The notes beneath the pieces were generated by a model. The model had not been told where the DNA came from and made no database searches. It saw only the letters and a program-made list of their open reading frames with translations. Shown here in pieces: positions 1-11,030 of a stretch of DNA of 64,000 nt. Source of the DNA: Drosophila pseudoobscura (lineage: Eukaryota; Arthropoda; Insecta; Diptera; Drosophilidae); contig NC_046681.1 of assembly GCF_009870125.1 (NCBI RefSeq), positions 22,829,001 to 22,893,000 on the forward strand, in the 5' to 3' direction. Each line of letters opens with the position of its first letter. Position 1 is the stretch's first letter. A program made the position numbers and the translations under genes.

Positions 1-1640
1 GACACTTGTACGCTGTTTTCCTTTCATATTTTGTTTATTTGCCATTTCATTAAGCTTTTCAAATATTTTATAAAATATTCTGTTTATTCAAGCTGCTGTT
101 AAACGATGCGTTTTTGTACTGCCTGTCGTCTTTTCGCATCGAGAGCGTATTCGCAGCGGGTTAACATGTAAATCCCGCCGGTTTTTGTTGTCACACAGCA
201 TGACATAGTGGGTACCCCTGCACGAAAATTTCCTGAATAATAACAAAAGAGTCACGAGAATGGCTTCAATTTGACGATGGGAATTTCGATAGAATCGGTC
301 GGCATAAAACGCACCGTGAAACAACAGCTCTGCCTTTTGCCATTTGCCCTTTGGTCTTTTTAGTTAAATGATTCATGCTATCGTTTTACTGGTGCACGAA
401 ACCTTTGTATTTATAGAATATTTTCCTTTTTTTCCAACTAATTATTATATGTACACCTATGCAGCTCTGTTTCTGTTTCTGTTCTGTTCAGAGTTCTATT
501 TAGTTAGCGCTGAACTTTTTTAATGAATTCTAAATGGCTTACCAATTGGCTCTCTCATTTTTGACTACTGTTCATACAATTCATGGCCAATATTGTCGGC
601 CATTGTTTTTTGTAATTTATGGTGGATTACCGCACTGCTCCTGTGATAATTTGCAGCTTCAATTAATTATGGTTATCATAATGGTAATCATTATTATTTC
701 ATATGCCTCGTTTCGGTTCATTTCGGTTCGTTTCGTTTCGGTTCGGAAAATAAGGCTCATTTCACTCACTCAATCAGCGTCCGTGGCAAAAGTAATTTTC
801 ATTTCTCTGTCGCCGTGTACGATGTTGCACGCATCTTAATTATGCAATATACATGTATATATTATTGAAAAATAAAGTACTTTTGAGCTGACACGACAAA
901 CTCGGCAATCAGCACACGGCACTCGGCACTCGGCACTCGGCACTTGGCACTGGATCTGGTCTCTGGATCTCTGGGTCTCTCCGGGTCCCGCCTCAGGGGA
1001 GACATCGGTAATGGGTCTCTTTTTTCGTAGTATGTATATATAGATTGGTAATCGGTATTCGGTGGTTAAATTGTATGCACGTTTATAAAATGGACCATTT
1101 AAGAAGTTTCTTTATTTTTTTTGCGTTCGATTCGATTCGTTTCGATTCCCCATTTGAAGTGCCTCATAAATATTTATGTTCTTGCCATAATTTGAATACT
1201 TGTTGTTTTTTGTTTTGTTTTTGTTTTCCGTTTATTCTTGCTGCTTGAGACACCCGATAAAGCTTTTCCGTCTGTCTGTAATCTCTATAATATATTCATA
1301 TGCTAATGAGTAAAAATTTTCATCCTAGTTTAATGAATGTGTGTCTTGTGTGTGGGTTTTATATGGGATTTATATATATATATGGAAAATTCATTGAGTT
1401 GCTTTTCTTTGTTTAAGGTGTGTGTGAGGGCGGGAGGGGGGCAGTGGGTTCTTCCACATTCCCCTTTGAGCTCCCAGCTGGAGAGGAGTATTAGTTTACA
1501 TTTCTAATAGAGCTACATACGACAAAAGACTAGAAGAGATCTGACAAATTCTGAATTCGATTCACGTAACATGTATGTGGTGTCTGGGTTGGACTATAAT
1601 ACCAAAAAATAAGTTTTATGGGACCCAATTGGGTAGCATC
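1..1640. other. Intergenic DNA downstream of the transporter gene
   Basis: No gene is supported here. The stretch lies past the stop codon of the minus-strand transporter and may hold its 3' UTR. A TTTATT at 1231-1236 reads AATAAA on the minus strand, so it could be a poly(A) signal, but other A/T-rich hexamers exist. Also present are TTTCG/TTCGG-type repeats (about 700-735 and 1126-1148) and a five-unit 7-base repeat at 917-951. Confidence 0.5.
917..951. repeat. Five-unit heptamer repeat (CGGCACT)
   Basis: Four exact CGGCACT units followed by one TGGCACT unit. It is a short tandem repeat with no gene signal on either strand. Confidence 0.9.
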
Positions 1641-4600
1641 CTACACCGAGGTGGTGATTTGCTCCACAAACTGCACGGTTCCGGGTCGACAAAGGGACTG
1701 GGAACGCTTCAGACGGCATTGTGGATTGTTTCGCAACGTCTGGCATCCTCCTCCGCCAGCTCCGGCACTGGCTCCGCCACCCGCTCCTTGGCTATGACGA
1801 TGTGGCGTTCTCTGAAGCGAGGCATAGGCATGCGGCACGTATATGAACTCACGGGTGGGACCTGGACCCGAACCTGATCCAGTGGCCGCCTGGCCATGCC
1901 GGCAGTTACACTGCTGCGACATGGTCGATAGACCCTCTGGAACACTGCGGCTGCGAGTGGAGTTCGCTCCAGCCATGTGTCCTCCTCCATAGGTGGTGGC
2001 TGTGGTGGTGGTGGTGCTGGGACTGCAGGTGCATATCAATGCCTGCCTGTCCTGGGATCTGGAAAATGGAAGCGAAGCAATTTGAAGGTTTTAGGCAAAG
2101 TGTCAACACACAGCGGGCCGTCCCTCCATTGAGGGCTGGCTCTTGGCTTGGTTTGTGCCTCATAAGGCCACGAAGCCGTTGCTAAATTGATTCTGTTTCT
2201 CTATGGTTTCTCTATGGCCCTGATTGCTCTCGATTGTCTTGCTCAACGGGAAATCTTTTAATTGGTTTTTGATTGTTTCGTTTCGTTTCGTTTCGAATCG
2301 GCATTGGATGCCCACATACTCCACCCATGGAGTATCGATTATTTCCAGAGGTTCTATATATAAAACATAGTCGAATTGGTAGACTTTTGTAGGTCCAAAT
2401 TTTTGTAATCTGTTTATCGATCATTAATCGGTAAAGTTTTTCAATCGAGTCCCCATTGGACTCTTTGGACGAACTAAATTCCTTTTCCTACAACTCCTAT
2501 TCCCGTATCTAATGGCCAGCGGTGGATGGATGGATATCATGTACTTAAAACGTTTTCCCACCAGCTTAATGTGCACTTTGATTTACCATTCCAGTACCTA
2601 CCCACCAATATATGTGTGTGCTTCGCCAACAGACAAACAGAGCTAAGACCCAGTGCCCACCGACTCTGTGCAAGGCACGACCCGGCAAGCAACGACCACT
2701 CAATGCATGGGAGGCGATGCTCATTGCTCTCCAGCGACCGGGACGGGACCGATTAGGGAGCCCATTCGTCAGACTACTGGTGCGCGTCGTAGTAGTAGTA
2801 ATGTGTGTACTTACTTGTTGCTCTTGTGGCAGCCCAGCTCGTAGGTGCTGTGGAAGCTGCAGTAGAGACCATCGCAGCAGTTGTGCTGCTGGATGAAGGA
2901 CAGGCTGCGCTGCAGACGCTTGCCCATGCGGGCCCCAATGCTGCCCTGCCCCGCCTGATAGGCGCCGACGACGCCGCCGCCGCGCACCTGCTGCATGTCC
3001 AGATTGTGGCACGCCAACTGCTGTGGATGCTGCTGAGGTGGGCCAAGGGCATGTAAGTGGGAATGGGAGTGATGGTGCTGTTGCTGCTGCTGCTGCATGT
3101 GACGTTGGCAATAGTTGGCGCTGGTCTGCAGATACGGATCCATTTGATTGAGACTAATGCAGCTGCGACTGAGGAGATCAGGGGCCGGATACTCCCCGTA
3201 GCCATAGTCCATGTGCATGTGTGGGGGCCGATGCTGCCTCGCCGAAGAGTGCCGCATCAGCATGGGCGTGGGCAGGTGTCCATTCAAATGCGGCTGTCCG
3301 CCGCGATGCTGGTGCTGGTGATGGTGCTGCTGCTGCTGCTGGTTCTGCTGGTGCTGCGGTTCACTGATAAAGAAGATTATGATGCCAGAGATGGCAGCGG
3401 CAGCGGAGCAAATATAGTAGCCAGCACGACCGTATTTCAGGGAGTAATCGTTGAGGAAGGAAGTCAGTGGCACACTGATCAGAACCGGGACCGATTCAAC
3501 GCCTCGAATGAAACCTGAAAGCGAATGCAATCGTTGAACCAATGGAAATCGGAGGGGCTTACTGCAGTCTTGTACTCACCCCAAGCCTTGGAGAAATGCT
3601 TCAGTTTTATTCGTTCCAGTGCCAAAATCTTCAAGGAATACTGAAAGCCACCCAGGCCTATGCCATATAACCAGCTCAGGATGCACAGGCCCTTATAGCC
3701 CATCACGAAGGATAGAAAGAGTATGGCCAGGGCCACAATTGATATGAAGAGCTGTTGAAAGGAAAGACAAACCAAGATTAGGGGATTTCCCTGCCAGATT
3801 TCGTATAAAACGCACCTGGGTGACAATTTTCGTGTTAATTACAAAGTGTCTGATCACAAAGACGCGACGCAGCAGGGCCCCAGCTATAACCACACCCAGG
3901 GCCATGGAAATGCCAAGGAAAGTCTGCAACAAAACCAATTCCTGGACATCCGAGCCCTCCTTGGCGGCATTGAGAGCCTGTAAAGAGATGATTTAGCAAT
4001 TAAATCCCCAAATCAAGGGAGCACCGCTTACCATTAGGAACATGGGTGTGTAAATGCCAAAGGAGGCCACACTGGAGGTCATTAATAAGATTTTAACTGT
4101 CACCGATTTCAGTGATGATATGTCCAAAAAAAGATATCTCGTCGGGGACTCCACTTCCTGGCTCAAAATCGGTTTCTTTTCCCTCATCTGAAGTGGTGGA
4201 AAATTGATTTGATGGAGAGAACTTATTGTAGCCATGGCGTTTACCTTTTTGCGTTGATTCTTCAAGTGCTGGATGGCCCGTCGCTGGGGATGGTAGAGGG
4301 AGGCCGGTCGATACATGAGGCCCATGAAAAAGCTGAGGGCCGTCAGGGCGGCCACAATCTGCAGGCCCAGGCGCCAGCCGGCCTTGCCCACGCCCTCCTT
4401 CAGGATGACGGAGAACAATGCGATGCCCACACCCTCGCCGGACATGGCCACCATTTCGACGAATTGACGGCGACGCTTAAAGTAATTGCCGAGCATCACG
4501 GTGGATGCCTCACGCACCATGGCGACACCGATGCCAAAGACGATGCCTGCCAGAGGATTTAGCGGCACGAGTATCAGTAGGGTCCTTTGTGCCGTGCCTG

Positions 4601-7568
4601 GCACTGGCCAAAAGTTATTTATTTATACGCACCATAACTGAAAACAACCTGTCCAAATTCCGTGGCAAATGAGGTGAACAGTATGCCCAGGGGCATCACG
4701 AGGCCACCCACAATGGAAAGCAGGCGAATGGAGCGCTTTCGACAGAGCGACACCACAAACGGTGTGGCCAGCATGGAAATTGACCAGCTCAGGGCGCCCA
4801 GGAGTTCTGTGGAAGAGCAGGAGCACAGCGTGGAAATTAAGCTTTTGAGTGATAATATTTTACAGCAGAAAAGTCAACTTTGACGAAGGTCATTCTCCAG
4901 AGATGCTGACCAGAGGTGAATTAACACATTTGAAGGGCCGCCCGAGCCCTGCCCCGCTGGAAAAGTAATCTTTTGAGTTGTAATATTTCAAAAGTTAAGG
5001 GCCCCTGTGAAGAGCACAATTTAAAACCATTTAAGAGTGTGAAAACTGTGGTTTCAAATTGATTTTAAGCTTTTAATTACTGTTTGGGATGGGATGTGCT
5101 TAATGTAATTAGAGTGACAAGGAAAACTTTTGTTAGAGAGGCGTGTGGGATGTTCATGCAATGCGATTACAAAGGCATGTATGTAATACCGTTAATTGAA
5201 CTGATTTTTTGTACATTTTGTCAGTCTTTAATGCCCCATTCGAAACCTGTGCCCCCACAGAAAACATGTATGTATCCACATTGCCTACTCAGGACCGAGA
5301 ATAAGATGATATATCATTCCAAACACTAATGGAAGTGCAAGCCATAAACACTGTGCCCACTGTATGTCATGCACTCCATCAGCAAGGCATGAAAATTTAT
5401 GTTGAAAGGATGAACTTCTGCTCCATAAACTGTCAGCATTGCTTGCCGTCGGAGTAGATTCGCACTGACTGTTGACAGTGTTCTTACACCTTGTCCAACA
5501 CTTGGCTTTAAAGCAGGATGTAAATGAAATTCAAGCAAATATTCAGAGGCAAAGACAGCACAACCCACCACACCACACCACATCGAATATTATTCAAAGC
5601 ATTTGCATTTTCAATATGCCCTGTAGATTCGTGCACACAAACATTTTGATTGCTACTCAATTCAGGCCGAGAGGGCCGAAAGTCTAACTCCAGAAAATGC
5701 CCAGGAATACCGGAAAATTGTGTGGAAAACAAGAAAATAACCAGGAAAATACCACAATCAACAACAGTGGGCTTCTGCCATATGGCCACTGATTGCACAC
5801 TCCGATTAGGCCATGTCGCACAGACAATTCATAAGGGCGGCCGATGCCTGGCCTCTGACCTCTGAGACCTCTGATGGGAGGCCATGACTTACCTATGCCA
5901 TTGGTATTATGCAAATATTGTACGGCGTAGAACAACAGAAGGCCGTAGCTGAGCTGCAGTCCGGTGGTCAGGATGTGAACGAGAAAGGAGACGCCGCAGA
6001 TGATCCAGCCCCAGCCGCCATCGGGGTAAAAGTACTGCAAAAAAAAACCAGAAAAAAGAGAGCAGTAGACAAATGCCGGCAATTACAGTTTGACAAGCAG
6101 GTTGGGGGCGGTCTCACCTGTCGGATGCGTGTGGTGTCCACGCCCGTGCGCCGCAATGCCGGTATGTTCCGATGCAGCATATGAAACTCCCGATCGGCCA
6201 GTGCCGGAAAGGCCGAATCCTCCTCATCGGTGATGTGCGGTGGCACCGGCAAGTGTGTCGTCGGCGCATGCATGGGGATGGAGGGATGGGGATGAGTGTG
6301 GGTGTGGTGGCCCTCATAGCCTAAACATTCGGAAAAACAATCGAACCTCTGATTAAATGATGGACAAAAAGGCCTCCGGGTTGGCCTCATTACTCACCAA
6401 AGTAGCAGCCGCCGCCATTCGGTTTGCTTCTTTGTTGCACCTGATGATGGTGCACCTGCTGCTGCTGTTGCTGTTGTTGTTGATACCAATTATCGCATAG
6501 GCAATATTGTGGGGCATACTGATGATGCTGGTGATGAGGGTTTGTGCTAGGCGGATTGTACATATAACAGCAGCCATTCAAATTTGGATTTGCAGCGGCC
6601 ACACCACCGCCATACCAGCGTGGAGGCGGTGGGGCAGGCAACACGCCAACGGCACCGCCACCATGTCGACTGCAGGCGACAGGATGCTGAGGATGCTGTC
6701 CCTGGTGCTGCTGTTCAATGGTGGGCAATGTGGCATAGCTGCCAAAATTGTCACAATGCCTCTTGGCCGTTTGCACGGGGAAGCGCGGCAGGGCGGCGGC
6801 TGTGGCCGTGGCCGTGGGTGTTGCCCCGCCTCCAGCATGGCAGTGCGACGACTGCATTTTTATTTGCTGTTCCTGGAGCTCCTGGAGCTGTTCACTGGAT
6901 AGATTCGAGAGCCTGGGACATGAAACCCACCAGGCCAATGGCTGATTATTGAAGCGACACTCGGTGCACAAATATCGAGCGGGTGTGTGTGTCGCCTCCT
7001 TGTTCCGTATCTGTTCTGGGTCCTGGGGACCGTGGTCAGGTTTCGGTGTCGGTTTCGGTTTCGGTGTTGGTTTCGGTTTTGCCTCCGTGTGCTCTCCAAC
7101 CTTCGGTGCGTTCGTTGCGGACTTGTGGCCCTGCTTCGGATGCTCACAGCTCAGATTGTATCTTCGTCACAGCGCACATTTGTTGCACAGCACGGGACTC
7201 CTATGCTTGGGTCTCACCAGACTCGAGTACTGTCTGTCCTCCAGCTGCCTGGACGAATGATGGGGACAGGGATGCGGTAGGGTGCTGGTGCTGCTGCTGG
7301 TGGCCAGCAATTGGGGACAGCTGCCGTACAGGGCTGATGAGGTATTCGATAAGCGGCGATAGTATGGTATCCTATGCTCCATATCATCGCCACCAGAGGC
7401 TGCTGAGGAACCGAATGGATGATGGTTGCCGGTGCCGCCGCCTCGTTGCTGCTGGCGTGGTGGCACTGTGGCTGCTGCTGCTGCTGCTGCTGGGAGGCAG
7501 GAGGAGATGAGGCTCCGGTTATCTCTACTATCACTGCAGTTGCAATCACATGTGCACTGGATGACCAT
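1641..7568 (-). CDS. SLC16 / monocarboxylate-transporter-like membrane protein with an in-frame UGA
   Basis: This is a ten-exon major-facilitator transporter of the monocarboxylate (MCT) family. Such proteins carry lactate, pyruvate or related acids, often with protons; the substrate here is unknown. Coding exons, in order of translation: 7568-6398, 6320-6118, 6034-5893, 4806-4633, 4546-4245, 4187-4032, 3977-3816, 3751-3580, 3514-2815, 2058-1641. All junctions are GT-AG and phases agree (3600 nt in total). The MCT signature PDGGWGW opens the first membrane helix (about residues 462-468), and YFKRRRQFVEMVAMSGEGVG matches the family's second motif. The N-terminal region is about 450 residues, rich in Cys, His, Gln and KP repeats; the C-terminal tail is about 300 residues with poly-Gln/His and Cys motifs. 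The ATG at 7568 has a good context, but codon 134 is UGA (7169-7167). Without read-through, translation would need a later start, for example ATG 6857. From memory it may correspond to CG10019, but I am not certain. Confidence 0.82.
2059..2814 (-). other. Intron of the transporter gene
   Basis: This 756-base intron separates the last two coding exons, with donor GTAAGT at 2814 and acceptor CAG at 2059-2061. It contains a TTTCG tract (about 2278-2298). I see no nested gene. Confidence 0.8.
4807..5892 (-). other. Intron of the transporter gene
   Basis: This 1.1 kb intron falls within the membrane domain, between the exon with the PDGGWGW signature and the next helical segment. Donor GTAAG and acceptor CACAG are clear. 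No internal gene or repeat of note is visible. Confidence 0.8.
7041..7084 (-). repeat. Coding KP/TP repeat in the transporter N-terminus
   Basis: An imperfect ACCGAA-type repeat reads Lys-Pro-Lys-Pro-Thr-Pro units in the minus-strand frame after the UGA. The repeat keeps the frame, and alternating basic/Pro residues suggest a disordered linker. Confidence 0.75.
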
Positions 7569-8353
7569 TGTACTCCTTCCTCTCCGCTCTGCTCAAAAAG
7601 CTTTCACTGGCTCTGTGTGTGTGTGTGGGTGTGTATCTGTGTGTGTGTGTGATGTCAACTTCAATGCATGTAGCAGCAGGACATTATTTTCGAGTCTGAG
7701 GTCTCGGTTTCGGGTTTGTTTTTCCGGTACTATTTTTTGGGGCTTTTGCTGGCTTTCGTATTTCTAGGCAACAGCCAGCATCCGACTGTAGCGGCGACTG
7801 TAACCATTTCGGGCCATCTCAAACATTTTTGCAGCCAAAACTGAAATGGAATAGAAACGGGGTAGAGTGGTGGCGGGGCGGTTAGAGTGGGGAGTGAGCT
7901 ACGGTCTCGTAAATAAATCAAATCAAAATCAATTTGTTTACCCTACGCCCAGGCGCACACAAAACAAGAAGCATATGCAATGCATAATTCAATTTGCTGT
8001 TCAATTGCGTGTATTCCATTTCCTGCCACAACACCAAGACCTGGCCACACCACAAATAGGAGGGGAGAACACTGCAGAGGAGTGCAACGGGGAGGAGTGT
8101 GAAAAATGGAATTAGATGAGTGCAATTCTGCGGTCACTCTGGCATAAGAATTAGGGCACATTTTGTGCAGTCGAGCCCGCCAGGCGAGTGTCAATGCAAT
8201 TTTTAGTTAAATTTGATCAATTTTGAAAACATATCCTTGATGGAAAAAAGTTTACCATTTCGAGGTTTTCGTAGTTTAAATTTTTCATATATTTTTGAAA
8301 GTTAAAGTATACAAAAAGTCCATCTGAAATCCCGCTTTTGCCCTGGAACTCTC

Positions 8354-8356
<3 letters not shown>

Positions 8357-8384
<28 letters not shown>
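8357..8384. repeat. CT/GA microsatellite
   Basis: A perfect CT dinucleotide run. GA/CT tracts of this length are possible GAGA-factor sites in flies, but nothing else here marks a promoter. Confidence 0.9.
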
Positions 8385-8387
<3 letters not shown>

Positions 8388-10080
8388 GCTCTTATAAAGG
8401 ACCCTTATCAAAGTCAAACCAATATGCAAAATTAATGTCAAAATATGTTTGAAAATTATGGGTTCTTAGCCAAATAAAATTTGCCAATCATTTTCGCATT
8501 TACATCAATCTCCATAATTATTTTTATTATTTGAATAAAACTGTTTGTGGCCGTGGGTATTATGGCGATAATATTTTAACGATAAAAGAGGATAAAATCA
8601 TTAATATTGGAGAATAAATAGTTTGATTTAAGAGTTTAATATATCAAATAATATCAAAAAATACTTGAAATTATTCTGTTTTTTACTAAGAAAATAACAT
8701 AAAATCTGATTTTGACAAGTTTAATATAAAAGCATACATTTTCCCAGAACCGAGTCCCAGTTCTGAAAATGCTTTTAGTGCCGGACATATGAGAGAAACA
8801 GAAGACTCTGTGGGGCTCCAGGGCGAAATTTCATTACTTAAAAGCTGCCATAAAAATAGAGAGGAATGGTAAAAAACAAAATTGCGTTAGTTATCCAGTG
8901 ATTTCTCTCTTCTCTGTGCATTCATAAGCTCCACAAATCATGGTTTTTTTTTCAAAGAATTTCTCAGCTGGAGCCATTCGGTAAAGACCTTTGCAATCAT
9001 TATTTTCGTGAGAGCGACGACAATTTCAAGAAGTTGCAATGAAACATCAAGTGTCTGGTCTGGCTGTTTGTGATTGTGTCGAAGTTAAACGAAACTTGAT
9101 TGATTTATGTGTTTATCGTTGGCAGAAGCGATGCAGGAGGCGATGCTATCATTTAGATTAGTCCAATGTTCCATTGAGGAGCTATAAAAATGATAAATGA
9201 TCTGGTCTGGGGAAGAAAAGCCGGCGAAAAGCCAACGAAAAGCGAACGAAAAGCGAAAGCACAGTCACAGTCACAGTCATAGGAAAACTTGCATCATTTT
9301 GCATCAGACTTGCAGGAGGAACTTTGCTGCTACCCTTGTGGCAGGCAAGCAGGCAACATCCAGCAAGTGGTAGAGAAATGGCAGTGTGGCCCAGTTATCC
9401 CCGTTTTATGGTTGTGCACATAACGATTTAGCCAAAGAGAATTTTACAATGCACAGAGGCGCATTTAAATTGATTGTAAGCAAGTGAGAAGAAGGGGAAG
9501 TGAAAGCGGAAGGCACCAGCCAGAAAGGAAGAAACGAAGAAAGGATGCCAGGATGCCAGGAAGGACCACCGAATGGATGGAACATCAATCAAAAAAAAAC
9601 CTTGCTGCAGCTCAAGGAGGATGTAGCAAGAGGTGGGCCGATAGTGGGTGGTGGCATTACCTGTGGAAACATAAAATTTAACAACATTGTTGTACGTAGA
9701 AGCAAGGAGCAAACAAGCAATCCATAACGATATCCTCTCCATCCGTTCGCCTCTCTCTCTCTCTCTCTGTCTCTCTCTCAAGCGAAAATATTGCAAAAAA
9801 TATATATATAGTATATTTCTCCATCTTTTTTTCATTCTTATGGATGGGTTCTCCCCGGCATTTTGCGGCGCGCTTCCCTTTGTTGTGGCCAGGGTCCAGG
9901 GGCCCCCCCCCCTCCCCCACATAGCAATAATATCCTTCGGGTGGGAAATGCACACACACACACACCAATTTCAATGGGCGCCGCGTCAGCAGTTTTATGT
10001 TCTTTAAAATGCAATATTAAAATGTAAATGCCATAGGCGGGTGTCGTACGAAATGACGAGGATGATTTCAATATGTTCTC

Positions 10081-10100
10081 AGTCCAGTCCAGTCCAGTCC
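10081..10100. repeat. AGTCC pentamer repeat, four units
   Basis: Four exact AGTCC units in tandem. No associated gene. Confidence 0.9.
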
Positions 10101-11013
10101 CAGACTCTTGCCCCAAATCCCGATCTCATGACCACACCTCTTGCCTCTCCGCCTCCTCCTCTTGACAGCGCGGCGGAGTGTTGACTTAACTGGTCATTGA
10201 CTTTAGCAACTGCAACTTTATGCCGCAGTCGAAATTCAAACACTGCGTTTCGTTACTGCAAGACATTGCTGTGACAATACCAATCGGAAATGCTGCCAGC
10301 TATAAATAGTTATGACAGTACTGTCGTTCAGAACAGCCATCCAATTGCTCAACGAATTAATTGAAATCGTTTATGTTGTGGCATTTGATTGGTCTGCCAC
10401 ATATGCCGACAATCTAGTTTAAGTGGCACGACTGATGGGTACATTGAGAGCCTGACAAACTTGTCTTTTGGCTGCTGGGATGTTCCCATGTCCAAAGATC
10501 TACTCATTTGTGAATAGTGAATAGCCCCAGCCTTTCGTATAACCAGTTGAAGAACTATTTGGACTACAGTCTTTGTCTTTTTGTGGAATTTATTTAGGTG
10601 TGAACGAGCCCTTTTATCCCTTTAGTCCCTTTATAATTAGTTTTAGGAGAGCACAGCTGAGCTGTACTGTCCTAAAGCAGTGAAACGCACTGTAGACACA
10701 CACACACACACACAAGCCCCAGCTGCCTCCGTGTGTGTGTGTGTGGTTGTGTCAAAAAAAGGCCAACTTTTATTTACAAAGGGCAATGGTGGAGGAGTGG
10801 GCGTGGTAGAAGGTGAGATTTAACTGGATCCCGGGTCACTCTCCGGGCTTACTCTGCTGATTAAACATACATATGTATGCCACTTCACCCACGCGGCGGC
10901 GCCTCGAAAAAAAGGATTACAAAAAAGAAAAAACAAGTTGTGGTTCAGCCACATAAAATTTATTTAAACTTTTCTCGCTGACGTTTTTCAACGCGCTTGC
11001 CCCCTCTTTTCGC

Positions 11014-11030
11014 GGGGGGGGGGGGGGGGG
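11014..11030. repeat. 17-base G run
   Basis: A run of seventeen G residues in otherwise mixed sequence. Run length is likely to be uncertain in any assembly, and G runs can form quadruplexes. Confidence 0.8.

Noticed and set aside
7167-7169. Selenocysteine as the explanation for the in-frame UGA
   Set aside because: Flies have very few selenoproteins, and MCT transporters are not among those I know of. I did not find a convincing SECIS element by eye, and UGA-C read-through is simpler.
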